Notes under the pieces: generated by a model
What the model was told of the DNA's origin: nothing
Seen by the model: the letters and a program-made list of their open reading frames with translations, nothing else
The model's database searches: none
Shown here: positions 16,535 through 25,737 of the stretch, piece after piece
How positions within the stretch are numbered: position 1 is the first letter of the stretch
Layout: each line of letters opens with the position of its first letter
Translations under genes and position numbers: made by a program
Origin: Ferrimonas sediminum
GTDB taxonomy: Bacteria > Pseudomonadota > Gammaproteobacteria > Enterobacterales > Shewanellaceae
DNA: 64,000 nt
Assembly (NCBI RefSeq): GCF_900100175.1
Contig: NZ_FNEM01000004.1
Span: 248,001-312,000 of the forward strand
Direction: 5' to 3'

Positions 16535-17455
16535 TTAGCGCTGCAGGGCCTGGCCCGCGGGGTGGTTGGACCCGTGGATCTGGCTGTGGCAATTGAGGCA
16601 GCTCTGGCCGCCGCTGAAGGCGTTGTCGTCGCCGTGGCCGCGGCTGGCATGGCCGTCACTGGCGTGACAGCTCTGGCACAGCATCGGGGCGCGGCGCTCG
16701 AGCATGGTGTCGTTGACGCTGCCGTGGGGGGTGTGACAGCTGAGGCAGTTGTCGGTCACCGGCTGGTGTTCCCACAGGAAGGGGCCGCGTTTTTCCGCGT
16801 GACACTCAAAACAGCTGTCGTTGACGCTAACCTGCTTGAGGCTGGCTTCAGACAGCGAGCCGTGGGGGGCGTGACAGTCACTGCAGGCCATCTGGCCCCA
16901 CTGCATCGGGTGGGCGCTGCGCTTGGCCATATCCAGCTTCTGCTCGGTGTGACAGCCGGTGCAGACCGCCACCTCGCTGTTACGATTGAGCACCGGGTCG
17001 GCGGCGGCGTGGACGGTGTGGCAGCTGACGCAGCTGAGCTTCTCCTGCTGGTGCATCGAGCCGTGCCAGGCCGTCCGCTCGCCATCCTGGTGGCAGGAGA
17101 GACAGACGCTGTCCTGCAGCTCGGCGGAGACGTTGCCGTTGTCGCCGAAGGCGATCATCGGCTCGTTCTTGCCCTTGTGCTTGCCCTGAGGGCCGTGGCA
17201 GGACTCGCACTGCAGCTGCCCCATGGGGCCCCTGCTGCCGCTCATGTCACCGTGTACACCCTGAAACAGCGCCCTCACCGTATCTGACTTGCGGTGGCAC
17301 ATCAGACAGCTGTCGGCGCCTTTTCGGGAGTAGTGGCCGGCCTGGAACTTCTCCAGCAGCAGCGACTCCGCATCCGTGGCGTAGACGTTCAGACCGATAC
17401 AGGAAGCGAGTCCAATTAGGAGGCAACTCCGGCGTATTCGTTTTTTTTGATTCAT
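16535..17455 (-). CDS. dmsE: Decaheme c-type cytochrome DmsE (MtrA family)
   Basis: A 306-residue periplasmic cytochrome with ten CXXCH haem-attachment motifs: CLMCH, CESCH, CLSCH, CVSCH, CTGCH, CSDCH, CFECH, CLSCH, CQSCH, CLNCH. A signal peptide ([18 protein letters not shown], cleavage near VYA-TD) begins at the ATG at 17455, preceded by GCGGAATAACT. It belongs to the MtrA/DmsE family, which takes electrons from an inner-membrane quinol oxidase such as CymA and passes them into the DmsF barrel. First gene of dmsEFABG; about 280 bases of promoter region lie upstream. Confidence 0.95.
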   Translation of the reverse strand: MNQKKRIRRSCLLIGLASCIGLNVYATDAESLLLEKFQAGHYSRKGADSCLMCHRKSDTVRALFQGVHGDMSGSRGPMGQLQCESCHGPQGKHKGKNEPMIAFGDNGNVSAELQDSVCLSCHQDGERTAWHGSMHQQEKLSCVSCHTVHAAADPVLNRNSEVAVCTGCHTEQKLDMAKRSAHPMQWGQMACSDCHAPHGSLSEASLKQVSVNDSCFECHAEKRGPFLWEHQPVTDNCLSCHTPHGSVNDTMLERRAPMLCQSCHASDGHASRGHGDDNAFSGGQSCLNCHSQIHGSNHPAGQALQR

Positions 17456-17734
17456 AGTTATTCCGCAGCGTTTAGTATGAGAACCGGTCGCCATAAGTCG
17501 ATGCCTTATGACCCCGGGTTCATCGTGCGTTGCGGAATATAGTTACTGTGTCCGTTTTATAAATTCGTCAGGATCACAGAACTTCAGAGATAATTTGGCC
17601 ACCCAATGGACGAAGGTGGGCATAACTCTAAATCATTGCACTTATTAATCAGTTGCTTAGAAAAAAACTGGGTGGGTAATTATTAAAAACACGAACTAAA
17701 ATGCCAATTTCAACAACTGAAAATGAATTTTCAA
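17456..17734. promoter_or_regulatory. Promoter region of the dms operon
   Basis: About 280 bases between the LysR gene and dmsE, AT-rich from 17560 on. The minus strand contains TGTGATC around 17575, a CRP half-site without a good partner half, so I record it only as a weak possibility. I find no convincing FNR or ArcA box by eye. Confidence 0.35.
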
Positions 17735-18766
17735 TTATAGAAACTCACCCAGATTGTCCTTGAGCCATTTATCAAGTTGCGGATCCCGATAGATATCGTG
17801 GCCCATATAAGCACTGATCAGCTTTTGATACTCTTTTTTCAGGTATTGGCCGAGAGACTCAATTAGGCTTCCCTTGCGGTTCGAAGGCAGGTATTGGATG
17901 CAAAGCTCGTGGAAACGGTAGCCTTTACCGCCCCCAAGGGCCTGGACATAAGGGGCAGAGAACTCCAAAAATTCGAGCTCTTGATCATCCTTAAACAACT
18001 GATGGGTAAACAGTGACGGCAGTATGGTCAGTTCGTCACCGCCTTTGACTCTGTCGATAATGTGGCCCATGTGCGAGGAGATGTGGCAGATGGATCCCAT
18101 CATATCGTGCCGTTGGGCGTACTCCTCCAGCGGGTGGCGGTGCTGACCACACATGGCATAATTGAAGGGAATGAGGCCATGACGGAAGATATCATCAAAC
18201 CGCGGCGTCGCCGCAAACACCGGATGGCCTCGGCGACCAATCAGGAACAGCTGGTCGGCAAAGGCAAAGGGATACTCTCTCAGTTCAGGCTGAGAACAGC
18301 CGATCTCCCGAACAGCGATAACTCCATCGAGCTGGCCCCGCTGCAGTTGTTCGTCACTGCTGGCGGTCCACGAGTGGAGATCCAGCACGCATTTAAACTG
18401 ACAGGATCGGTTGATTGCCTGAACCGCCGCACAAACATAATCATGCAGATGTTCCCTACAGGCAATTTTCAACGTCACTACCGACGCCCTGCCCAAAGAT
18501 ACATCCTGGCTCAAAACCCCTATTTCAGCATCGATCTTTCTTGCCGAGTTATATAACTTTAGTGCAGTCATATTGGCTTTGAAACCACTGGCACTCCTGA
18601 CAAACAGCTCATCGCCAAATACCTCCCTCAGTTTCGCCAGAGAACGACTGACTTTAGGCTTCGACAGTGACAGTTGATTGGCAACCTCGGTGGCGCTCCC
18701 CAACTCAACCATCAATACAAATACTCTGATTGTGAGAAAATCCAAGCTCAGAAGCTCTTTACTCAT
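17735..18766 (-). CDS. LysR-type transcriptional regulator upstream of dms operon
   Basis: A 343-residue LysR protein. The N-terminal winged helix-turn-helix spans about 8-68, with the recognition helix in LSLSKPKVSRSLAKLRE and 'FGDELFVRSASG' closing the wing; the rest is a substrate-binding domain, slightly longer than the usual 300 residues. ATG at 18766 is preferred over a TTG just before it. It lies directly upstream of dmsE in the same orientation, so it may control the DMSO reductase operon; Shewanella dms genes are better known for CRP and ArcA control, so this is inference. Effector unknown. Confidence 0.85.
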   Translation of the reverse strand: MSKELLSLDFLTIRVFVLMVELGSATEVANQLSLSKPKVSRSLAKLREVFGDELFVRSASGFKANMTALKLYNSARKIDAEIGVLSQDVSLGRASVVTLKIACREHLHDYVCAAVQAINRSCQFKCVLDLHSWTASSDEQLQRGQLDGVIAVREIGCSQPELREYPFAFADQLFLIGRRGHPVFAATPRFDDIFRHGLIPFNYAMCGQHRHPLEEYAQRHDMMGSICHISSHMGHIIDRVKGGDELTILPSLFTHQLFKDDQELEFLEFSAPYVQALGGGKGYRFHELCIQYLPSNRKGSLIESLGQYLKKEYQKLISAYMGHDIYRDPQLDKWLKDNLGEFL

Positions 18767-18913
18767 CAAGGTGTTCCAATATCAATCTCTTCAGTTGAGG
18801 ATAAGCTTAACGTAATTCGCTGACCGGCATCCATCCGTTTATTAGTAACAACAAGCCAGTAAGAAAGTCACCCTCTGCTCCCTTAGGCGCCTAAGGCACG
18901 ATCATCCACCCAC

Positions 18914-18943
18914 AAAAAACGGCCGCCACAGGCGACCGTCTTT
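18914..18943 (-). terminator. Intrinsic terminator of the thioredoxin-fold gene
   Basis: On the minus strand ACGGTCGCC, loop TGT, GGCGGCCGT, then six Ts: a stem with one G-T pair right after the stop of the gene ending at 18965. Confidence 0.8.
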
Positions 18944-18964
18944 AAACTCAATGCTGGTACTCGA

Positions 18965-19504
18965 TTAGCGCAGCAGTTGCGCCAGTGCGGTTTCCAGCCC
19001 TTGCGGCGTCTGCCCTTCGATGCGGCCAATCTCTTTGCCACCCTGACGCACAATAAAGGTCGGGAACGCAATCACCTGAACCCCCTCCATCAGCGGCGTC
19101 TCTCCGGCACTGCCCTTCTTATCGACGCCGACGTATTCGGCGGTAATATTGGGATTATCGAGGATTTTCAAAATCTTCATCATTCGAGGCACCTGTTGCT
19201 GGCTGACCTTATCCCAGGTTCCCAGTACCGCCAGAATTTCAACCTTGTCTTCCCGCTTTACCAGCGGGCTTAGGGCTTCGGTATTGACCTTATAGGCCAG
19301 ATACTCGCGCCCCATGGGGATCATTTCAAAGATCAACTGCTGGCTGGTGAGCTTACCCACCATTACGGCATCTTCCATGGGCACAGCGCCATGTGGATTG
19401 TTGCCTTTGAGCCCATCCATGCTCGCATTGCCATTCCCCATGCCTGGCATCGCAGATACACCACTGCTCATTACCAGAGCGCCCAGAATCAATCGTTTCA
19501 TCAT
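18965..19504 (-). CDS. Exported thioredoxin-fold protein lacking the CXXC active site
   Basis: A 179-residue protein with a signal peptide (cleavage near VSA-MP) and a thioredoxin fold at about 75-178. In relatives the active-site region reads GTWCxDS; here it is GTWDKVS, so the first cysteine is an aspartate and no second cysteine follows. The cis-proline segment FPTFIV and the 'GKEIGRIEG' strand are kept. It therefore cannot do normal thiol redox chemistry and may bind or chaperone a partner. A Met/Gly/Asn-rich linker follows the signal peptide. An inverted repeat (TACCTA...TAGGTA, 19563-19585) lies upstream. Confidence 0.7.
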   Translation of the reverse strand: MMKRLILGALVMSSGVSAMPGMGNGNASMDGLKGNNPHGAVPMEDAVMVGKLTSQQLIFEMIPMGREYLAYKVNTEALSPLVKREDKVEILAVLGTWDKVSQQQVPRMMKILKILDNPNITAEYVGVDKKGSAGETPLMEGVQVIAFPTFIVRQGGKEIGRIEGQTPQGLETALAQLLR

Positions 19505-19562
19505 TGCAGATACCTTCTAAACGCCAACAGTCTGCTGCACCCAACCGGGGCAACCCATACGT

Positions 19563-19585
19563 TACCTATCGTAGAACATTAGGTA
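19563..19585. promoter_or_regulatory. Inverted repeat upstream of the thioredoxin-fold gene
   Basis: TACCTA (19563-19568) and TAGGTA (19580-19585) separated by 11 bases. It is in the promoter zone of the gene starting at 19504 and could be an operator. No regulator is assigned. Confidence 0.3.
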
Positions 19586-19774
19586 CGTCAACGGCGCTTT
19601 GGTTCTCAATTTAATACAACTAATTTTCATTTGGTGCAGTAGATCACAAAGCCGCAGTCGCGAGGGAAACAAACCCTTCTCAGAAACCTCGCCAAAGCCG
19701 GTCCGAGAGGCGGATCATCCCCATCCAAACGCCACTGTGGTACCCTTTGGCAAATTTTTTCAGCGGACACCTCC

Positions 19775-20188
19775 ATGGCCAAACACTCCTTCCTCTCGGA
19801 AAAACAGTTCTGGATTCAGCGACTCAGTAAATCCAGCCTGAGAGCCCTGCATGTTCTAGGGATCATTGGTGCCAGTGGCGGTTTCTTCTACAGCGTTGAT
19901 AAGTCCCTGTGGCTGCCCTGGTGGATACTGGCCATGAGCACCGGCCTGATTCTGATGGTGTGGGAAGTGGTGCGTTCGCCGTTGTGGCTGGTGCAGATGA
20001 AAGGGGTGCTGACTCTGCTGAAGGTAGTATTGGTGGCGCTGTGCTATCCGCTGCCCCAGTACAAGGTGGCACTGTTTTGCACCGTAGCACTGATCTCGGT
20101 CATCACCTCCCATGGCCCGGCGGGCCTGCGCCACTACTCAATCTGGCATCGTCGCCGCATCGACGGTCCCAAAGAGGTCAAGGGCTGA
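19775..20188 (+). CDS. Small inner-membrane protein of unknown function
   Basis: A 137-residue protein with four hydrophobic segments (about 24-42, 50-66, 78-92 and 96-112) between basic ends, so an integral inner-membrane protein. The last loop reads TSHGPAGLRHYSIWH. I do not recognise the family with confidence. It lies 53 bases upstream of the methyltransferase gene, in the same orientation, with TATACT between them that could be a separate -10 element. Confidence 0.65.
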   Translation: MAKHSFLSEKQFWIQRLSKSSLRALHVLGIIGASGGFFYSVDKSLWLPWWILAMSTGLILMVWEVVRSPLWLVQMKGVLTLLKVVLVALCYPLPQYKVALFCTVALISVITSHGPAGLRHYSIWHRRRIDGPKEVKG

Positions 20189-20241
20189 CGGCGCCTGCCG
20201 TCCCCCCGACAACGCGCTATACTGGGCGTCCTTTCCTCACC

Positions 20242-20784
20242 ATGGACGCCCACATGCACAGCAGCCACTCCCCTTCGACTTTTCTGGTCAAACACCATAC
20301 CCTGTTTGATTCCCTGCCACCGGGGCCGGTACTGGATCTGGCCTGCGGATATGGACGCAATGCCCTCTTCCTGGCCCGAAAAGGGATTCCGGTCTGGTGT
20401 GCCGACCGTAACCCCGAGGCACTGGCCGCCATTGCCGCCGTCGCCGAGGTCGAGCGTCTGCCCATTGTCTGCTGGCAACTGGATCTGGAGCAGCCTGGCA
20501 GCCTCCCCCTGGCCGGCCGGCAGTTCGCCGCCATCGTGGTCTGCAACTACCTGCACCGGCCTCTGATGCCGGCACTGAAGGCGTCCCTGCTACCACAAGG
20601 GGTGATTTTCTATGAAACCTTTCTCAGTCAGCAGGCTCAAATCGGCAAACCCAGTAATCCGGACTTCCTGCTACAGCCCGGTGAATTGAAACAACACTTT
20701 GCATCTTTGCAGCCCCTGCATTACGTTGAAGGGGAGCACCGACAACCGCATCGCTACAGCGCGCAGTTGATCGCCAGAAAATAA
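20242..20784 (+). CDS. Class I SAM-dependent methyltransferase
   Basis: A 180-residue methyltransferase with the AdoMet-binding motif I VLDLACGYGRNALFLA (about 31-46), the acidic end of strand 2 in CADRNPEAL, and the motif IV-like AAIVVCNYLHRPL. It resembles small TehB/Tellurite-type methyltransferases. The frame is open further upstream to 19909, but that overlaps the membrane-protein gene in another frame; ATG at 20242 gives a normal length. Substrate unknown. Confidence 0.8.
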   Translation: MDAHMHSSHSPSTFLVKHHTLFDSLPPGPVLDLACGYGRNALFLARKGIPVWCADRNPEALAAIAAVAEVERLPIVCWQLDLEQPGSLPLAGRQFAAIVVCNYLHRPLMPALKASLLPQGVIFYETFLSQQAQIGKPSNPDFLLQPGELKQHFASLQPLHYVEGEHRQPHRYSAQLIARK

Positions 20785-20803
20785 TTCCCACTAAGGAGAC
20801 GCC

Positions 20804-21097
20804 GTGCTGCAGTGGTACCCAGACAGTTATCGCATCGGAATCGCACCGATACTGACCCTGTTGATGGTGTTCTTTGCCATTGGCGTTCGCGTGCTGATAC
20901 CCGAGGGCAATACCGCCTTTCAATGGCCACTGAACATCGCCATGGGACTGATCGCCCTGGTGCACCTGTATCTGATTATTGACGATAGGGTCATGAAGCG
21001 GGGCGATGCGTTGATTTACGGCCTGGTGCACATCTGCATGGCCTTCACCGTCTGGATTTTTTCCCTGATGGTGGTCACCGGCAACGACCTGTTTTAA
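20804..21097 (+). CDS. Small three-helix membrane protein, unknown function
   Basis: A 97-residue protein made almost wholly of three hydrophobic helices (about 13-30, 42-60 and 70-92), starting with GTG behind CTAAGGAGAC. It follows the methyltransferase gene by 19 bases and ends 8 bases from the convergent siroheme synthase gene. I do not recognise the family. Confidence 0.65.
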   Translation: MLQWYPDSYRIGIAPILTLLMVFFAIGVRVLIPEGNTAFQWPLNIAMGLIALVHLYLIIDDRVMKRGDALIYGLVHICMAFTVWIFSLMVVTGNDLF

Positions 21098-21105
21098 GAG
21101 GCGAG

Positions 21106-21990
21106 TTACGCCAACCAGCCAGCACCAACCTCGATGACCCGGACGCCGCTCAGTTGGCGCTGCCAGTCCTGATAACGCTCCGAAGATGCCACTACCAGCA
21201 CTTTCTGGCCCGGCTCAAGCGCTGCGGGAAGGCACGCCAGTCGCTGGGCATCACGGCGACACAACTCATCCAGGCGCCCCGGTAAAACGCCGTCAAACCA
21301 CAGCGCGTCGCACTCCTGCATCAGCATCGCCGCCTTCAACGGTAGCAGCTCCGAATCCACCTCGGCGGACAGCAGCAGTGCCCATCCGGTTCCAGCCTGC
21401 TGCTCCATAGCCTGCTCGAGCCGCGTCTCGGTCTGCTGATCATACGCCAGGCCATTGCTACCCAAAAACCGCTCCCAAACCCGGCGCCGGTTGGCCAACG
21501 GAATGCGGTAACGCGCCTCGCTCATGAACCTGGCCAGCGGCGATAATGACGACGGCAGCAACGACTCCAGTCGCCGCCTGAGCTCTTTCACCAGTACCGG
21601 TGCTCCCCCTTCACTGCCGATGGCCACCACCACCGGGCTGCGATCGACAATGGCCGGAGTGATCACCGTACAAGCTCCGGGATCGTCCACCACATTCACC
21701 CAGGCGCCCTGCTCTTTCGCCAGTACGCTGATGCGACGATTCAGCCCCTCATCGTCGGTGGCAGCAATAACCCCGTCAAAGCCGGGAATCAGGTCATCAT
21801 CAAAGTGCCGCGACACCCAGTGAAAACCATCCTGCTGCGACCGCAGCTCGGCGCACAACTGCGGCGACACCAGAGTAATGGTCATTTCGGTGCGGCGCCA
21901 CAACGCCAGTTTGCGGGCGGCCACTTCCCCCCCGCCGACAATCAGCAACCGTTTGGCCTTAGTATCAAAGAACAGGGGGAAATAACGCAT
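21106..21990 (-). CDS. CysG-like precorrin-2 dehydrogenase/ferrochelatase with degenerate C-terminus
   Basis: A 294-residue protein whose first 150 residues match the CysG(B)/Met8 half of siroheme synthase: NAD loop VGGGEVAARK (19-27), the catalytic-aspartate segment NVVDDPGAC, PAIVDRSPVVVAI and GGAPVLVKELR. These oxidise precorrin-2 and insert iron to make siroheme. From about 197 to 294 the text aligns with only the start of the uroporphyrinogen methyltransferase domain (SELLPLKAAMLMQECDALWF, CRRDAQRLACLP), but the GxGPGD loop has become LSAEVD and the rest is missing. ATG at 21990 shares a base with the stop of the rhodanese gene (TGATG). Confidence 0.8.
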   Translation of the reverse strand: MRYFPLFFDTKAKRLLIVGGGEVAARKLALWRRTEMTITLVSPQLCAELRSQQDGFHWVSRHFDDDLIPGFDGVIAATDDEGLNRRISVLAKEQGAWVNVVDDPGACTVITPAIVDRSPVVVAIGSEGGAPVLVKELRRRLESLLPSSLSPLARFMSEARYRIPLANRRRVWERFLGSNGLAYDQQTETRLEQAMEQQAGTGWALLLSAEVDSELLPLKAAMLMQECDALWFDGVLPGRLDELCRRDAQRLACLPAALEPGQKVLVVASSERYQDWQRQLSGVRVIEVGAGWLA

Positions 21991-22358
21991 CAGCTCTCCA
22001 CCGGCAACTGCCGGTTCATCCAGTCTCGGCGACCGCCAATAAGGGAATACACCCGGGTATACCCCATCAGGTTGAGGTTCACCGCCGCCAGCACCGAGCG
22101 GTAACCGCCGCCACAATAGAGCACCAGTACCTGATCTTTATCCGGGTACAGGGACTCGATGTCCCGCTCCATCACTCCGCGCCCCAGATAACGGGCTCCG
22201 GGCAAGCGATCCCGCTGCCACTCATCCTGTTCACGCACGTCTATCAGCTGATGGGGCTGGCCTATGGCCTGCCAGTTGAGGAGAGTATCGATGGAGAGTT
22301 CATTAACTTGGGGCCGAAAGGTGTCGACCAGGGCGTCAAAGCCAGGGTTATGTTTCAT
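21990..22358 (-). CDS. Rhodanese-domain protein
   Basis: A 122-residue single-domain rhodanese. The active-site loop is CGGGYRS with the cysteine near residue 83; LIDVREQDEWQRDRLPGA is the conserved CDC25-like strand before it. It transfers sulfur from a persulfide. It starts 6 bases after the DUF2007 gene and overlaps the CysG-like gene by one base, so it sits in an operon with siroheme synthesis, which in turn serves sulfite or nitrite reduction. The link to sulfur assimilation is contextual. Confidence 0.85.
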   Translation of the reverse strand: MKHNPGFDALVDTFRPQVNELSIDTLLNWQAIGQPHQLIDVREQDEWQRDRLPGARYLGRGVMERDIESLYPDKDQVLVLYCGGGYRSVLAAVNLNLMGYTRVYSLIGGRRDWMNRQLPVES

Positions 22359-22364
22359 AGCAAC

Positions 22365-22673
22365 CTATTTCTGGGGAAAGCCCCCACAACGCCAACAGGT
22401 TTCGAAATGACCATCATTCTGCTCGTCGCAACTGGGGCACTGCCAAGGCGCCTGACTCTGATGATAGTGTTCCAACACCGCATTGGCTTTATCAAAATGA
22501 CGACGTTGCACCAACAAACCGACCTCCTGGCTGTCTATGGGAAGCTCTCCGGTGCCTCCTGCCAGGGCTTCTCCCAGCAGGCGTACCATGACTCCCTGTT
22601 GCTCCAACGCCCCTTTCAGGGCATGGGCTTCTAGGGCATTACTGGCCCGGTACAACTCTACGAAGCTATCCAT
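22365..22673 (-). CDS. DUF2007-type protein with C-terminal zinc ribbon
   Basis: About 102 residues. The first 65 match the DUF2007 'putative signal transducing' fold (YRASNALEAHALKGALEQQG, V.LLGEA); the tail WQCPSCDEQN...ETCWRCG has two CXXC pairs that would bind zinc. I use the ATG at 22673 because GAGGA lies 7 bases upstream; an ATG one codon earlier is also possible. First gene of a three-gene operon with rhodanese and CysG-like protein. Role unknown. Confidence 0.75.
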   Translation of the reverse strand: MDSFVELYRASNALEAHALKGALEQQGVMVRLLGEALAGGTGELPIDSQEVGLLVQRRHFDKANAVLEHYHQSQAPWQCPSCDEQNDGHFETCWRCGGFPQK

Positions 22674-22857
22674 CATCCATTCCTCGTATAAACTCGGCCC
22701 CATACACAGTCCGATTTTCCGTTACCAAAATCGGCAACGCGACCGAACTGGGTGCCTCACCTTAAGGATATTTCAATCCGCCAGAATGCACCTGAAATTC
22801 GGCCACTTGGGCACTCCCTGATATTCGTTGCGCATCGACATCATCTACAAATTGCTA

Positions 22858-22888
22858 ACAAAAAGCCACCCCGGAGGGTGGCTTTAAA
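22858..22888 (-). terminator. Intrinsic terminator of the secDF operon
   Basis: On the minus strand AAAGCCACCC, loop TCCG, GGGTGGCTTT followed by TTG: a ten-base perfect stem 30 bases after the secF stop. Confidence 0.85.
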
Positions 22889-22914
22889 TAAAATTACCGT
22901 TGACTGGCCGAGTG

Positions 22915-23859
22915 TTACGGCAACAGGCTTTCCTGGTCGGCGCCCTCTTTCTCAATCACCACCGGCATCATATGCTCACGGGTCAGACCCAGCTTGATGG
23001 AGGCGTAACTGGCCACATAGATGGAAGAGAAGGTACCAAAGCCGATGCCCAACAGCATCGCCGTGGCGAAGCCATGAATCATCGAACCACCCTGAATAAA
23101 CAGGGCGATGACCACAAACAGGGTGGTGCCTGTGGTAATGATGGTCCGGCTCATGGTCTGAGTCACTGAGGTGTTGACCACATGCTCCGGGCTGCCTTTA
23201 CGCATCTTGCGGAAATTCTCCCGCACCCGGTCAAACACCACAATGGTGTCGTTGAGCGAGTAGCCCACCACCGCCAGGACCGCCGCCAGAACCGTCAGGT
23301 CAAACTCCAGGTAGAACGCGGAGAACACCCCGAGCGTCACCACCACGTCGTGCACCAGAGCCGCGACGGCCCCCAGTGCCAGACGCCATTCAAACCGGAA
23401 CGCCACGTAAGCCAGGATACAGATGATGGCGGTCAGAACGGCCAGGCCACCCTGTTCAGCCAGCTCTTTACCCACCTGGGGACCGACAAACTCGACCCGC
23501 TTAATGACCGCGCCACTTTCCAGGCTGCGGGCCGCCTCTTCGATTCGGACCACCATTTCATTGCCTTTACCGGCCTTGGGCGGCACGCGAATCAACAGGT
23601 CGGTCGCAGCACCAAAGTGCTGCACGATGACGCCGTCGATACCTTGGGCTTCCACCGCTCTACGCAGTTCGGCGGTGTCTTTCGGCTGCTGGTAGACGAT
23701 CTCCACCACGGTACCGCCGGTAAAATCCAGGCCCCAGTTGATGCCCCGGGTCGCCAGAGAGACCACCGAGGCGATCATCAGCATCACCGAGATGGCACTG
23801 ATCACGCGGGCATGGCGCAGGAAATCGATCGTTTTATTTAGGGATAACAGTTCAAACAT
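22915..23859 (-). CDS. secF: Protein translocase subunit SecF
   Basis: A 314-residue inner-membrane protein with six predicted helices. The P1-domain text GLDFTGGTVVEI and the conserved membrane segments VVGYSLNDTIVVFDRVREN and 'TSVTQTMSRTIITTGTT' identify SecF. With SecD and YajC it uses the proton gradient to pull exported proteins through SecYEG from the periplasmic side. AAGGAGTGGAAACCG precedes the ATG. Last gene of queA-tgt-yajC-secD-secF. Confidence 0.95.
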   Translation of the reverse strand: MFELLSLNKTIDFLRHARVISAISVMLMIASVVSLATRGINWGLDFTGGTVVEIVYQQPKDTAELRRAVEAQGIDGVIVQHFGAATDLLIRVPPKAGKGNEMVVRIEEAARSLESGAVIKRVEFVGPQVGKELAEQGGLAVLTAIICILAYVAFRFEWRLALGAVAALVHDVVVTLGVFSAFYLEFDLTVLAAVLAVVGYSLNDTIVVFDRVRENFRKMRKGSPEHVVNTSVTQTMSRTIITTGTTLFVVIALFIQGGSMIHGFATAMLLGIGFGTFSSIYVASYASIKLGLTREHMMPVVIEKEGADQESLLP

Positions 23860-23872
23860 CGGTTTCCACTCC

Positions 23873-25714
23873 TTAAATCGACAGCTTCTTGAGACGTTTA
23901 CCGCCCCACAAAGCGTTCACCACAGCACGGGTACCGACAATGGCGGTAAACATGGAGGTGGCAATACCGATCATCAGGGTGACGGCAAAGCCCTTCACCG
24001 GCCCGGTACCCACGGCGAACAGAATCAGCGCCGTCAGCAGGGTGGTGATGTTGGCATCGGCGATGGTTGAGAAGGCGTTGGCGTAGCCTTCGTGAATCGC
24101 CTGCTGGACGCTGCGTCCGGCCTTAAGCTCCTCACGGATACGCTCGAAGATCAGCACATTGCCATCCACCGCCATCCCCACGGTCAGCACGATACCGGCA
24201 ATACCCGGCATGGTCAGGGTGGCACCGGGAATCATCGACATCACGCCCACCATCAGCACCATGTTCGCCGCCAGGGCGCCCACGGAGAGGAGGCCGAACT
24301 TACGGTAGTACACCGCCATGAAGAAGATCACCGCCACCAGGCCGGAGATCATCGCCGCCAGACCGTTGTCGATGTTTTCCTGACCCATGGAGGGACCGAT
24401 GGTACTTTCCTGAACGATGGTGATCGGCGCAATCAGGGCTCCGGCACGCAATAGCAGCGCCAGTTTTTGCGCTTCCTGAGGCGTATCCAGGCCGGTGATG
24501 CGGAAACTGCGACCCAGGCGAGCCTGAATGGTCGCGGTGTTGATCACCTCTTCATGCTTTTCGAATTCCGGCGAGCCGTCAGGCTTACGCTTACCGGTCG
24601 ACTTGTACTCGATAAAGACGGTGGCCATCGCCTTACCGATCTTGTCACGGGTCCAGTCCGCCATCTTGTTACCACCGGTGGCATCCAGGTTGATGCTCAC
24701 CTGAGGCTGGCTGGTTTCGCTGAAGCCGGACTGGGCACCGGTGATGTGGTCACCGGTCAGAATCACCCGCTTATCCAGCAATACCGGACGGCCATCGGCA
24801 CTTTCAAACAGTTGAGAACCGGCGGGGATCTGACCACGAAGGGCGGCGCCGAGATCGGCCCCTTCCGATACCATGCGGAACTCCAGGGTTGCCGTAGCAC
24901 CCAGAATCTCCTTGGCACGAGCGGTATCCTGTACCCCGGGCAACTCCACCACGATGCGGTTGGTGCCCTGCTGCTGAACCACAGGTTCAGCCACACCCAA
25001 CTCATTCACCCGGTTACGGAGAATGGTGATGTTCTGCTGCAGCGCGTACTTCTGCACTTCTGCCAGATAGGCTTCGCCCATACTGACGTGCAGGGTCATG
25101 TCGCTGTCATCAAACACCAGGTTGGGGTTGCGCTGCTTAAGAAAGTCCTCAGCCTTGACCAGGGTCTCCTGATCGCGGAAGCGAATCTCAATGCTCTTGG
25201 CACCGGCACGGATACCAGCATAGCGCAGGCGCTGCTCGCGCAGATCGGAACGAAAATCGGTGACCAGCTGGGTTTCCTGCTTGCGAATCGCTTCGCTCAT
25301 GTCCACTTCCATCAGGAAGTGCACACCGCCACGCAGGTCCAGACCCAACTTCATTGGGCTACCGCCCACTGCCGCCAGCCAGTCCGGCGTCGCCGCTGCC
25401 AGGTTCAGCGCCACAAAGTAGTCACTGCCCAGTTCGTTGGCCACCAGAGCCTTGGCTTTCAGCTGATCCGGTGCACTGTTAAAGCGCAGCAGGATCTGGC
25501 CGTTTTCCAATTCCGCCCGCTTGATGCTCAGGCCGTCGTCCTCGATCACCTGCTGCAGACGCGTCAGGGTCGCCGGGGTCACCTCGGCGTTGCGGCCGGC
25601 AGAGATCTGCAGTGCAGGATCTTCACCAAACGCATTCGGTAAGGCATAGAGCGCACCGATGGCGAGGATAAACACCACCATCAGGCTCTTCCATAAAGGA
25701 TATTTATTCAGCAC
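23873..25714 (-). CDS. secD: Protein translocase subunit SecD
   Basis: A 613-residue protein, the usual length for proteobacterial SecD. One N-terminal helix is followed by a large periplasmic domain with the motif [14 protein letters not shown] and [18 protein letters not shown], then five C-terminal helices with [18 protein letters not shown]. It starts with GTG behind GAGGGCACAGCG. It works with SecF in proton-driven completion of protein export. The spacing to secF is 13 bases. Confidence 0.95.
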   Translation of the reverse strand: MLNKYPLWKSLMVVFILAIGALYALPNAFGEDPALQISAGRNAEVTPATLTRLQQVIEDDGLSIKRAELENGQILLRFNSAPDQLKAKALVANELGSDYFVALNLAAATPDWLAAVGGSPMKLGLDLRGGVHFLMEVDMSEAIRKQETQLVTDFRSDLREQRLRYAGIRAGAKSIEIRFRDQETLVKAEDFLKQRNPNLVFDDSDMTLHVSMGEAYLAEVQKYALQQNITILRNRVNELGVAEPVVQQQGTNRIVVELPGVQDTARAKEILGATATLEFRMVSEGADLGAALRGQIPAGSQLFESADGRPVLLDKRVILTGDHITGAQSGFSETSQPQVSINLDATGGNKMADWTRDKIGKAMATVFIEYKSTGKRKPDGSPEFEKHEEVINTATIQARLGRSFRITGLDTPQEAQKLALLLRAGALIAPITIVQESTIGPSMGQENIDNGLAAMISGLVAVIFFMAVYYRKFGLLSVGALAANMVLMVGVMSMIPGATLTMPGIAGIVLTVGMAVDGNVLIFERIREELKAGRSVQQAIHEGYANAFSTIADANITTLLTALILFAVGTGPVKGFAVTLMIGIATSMFTAIVGTRAVVNALWGGKRLKKLSI

Positions 25715-25737
25715 CGCTGTGCCCTCTTAATACGATC

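Noticed and set aside
17560-17590. CRP site in front of dmsE
   Set aside because: Only one half (TGTGATC) is present on the minus strand; the partner half at the correct distance is missing.
24467-25642. 391-codon plus-strand frame opposite secD
   Set aside because: Shadow of secD; no ribosome binding site or recognisable domain.
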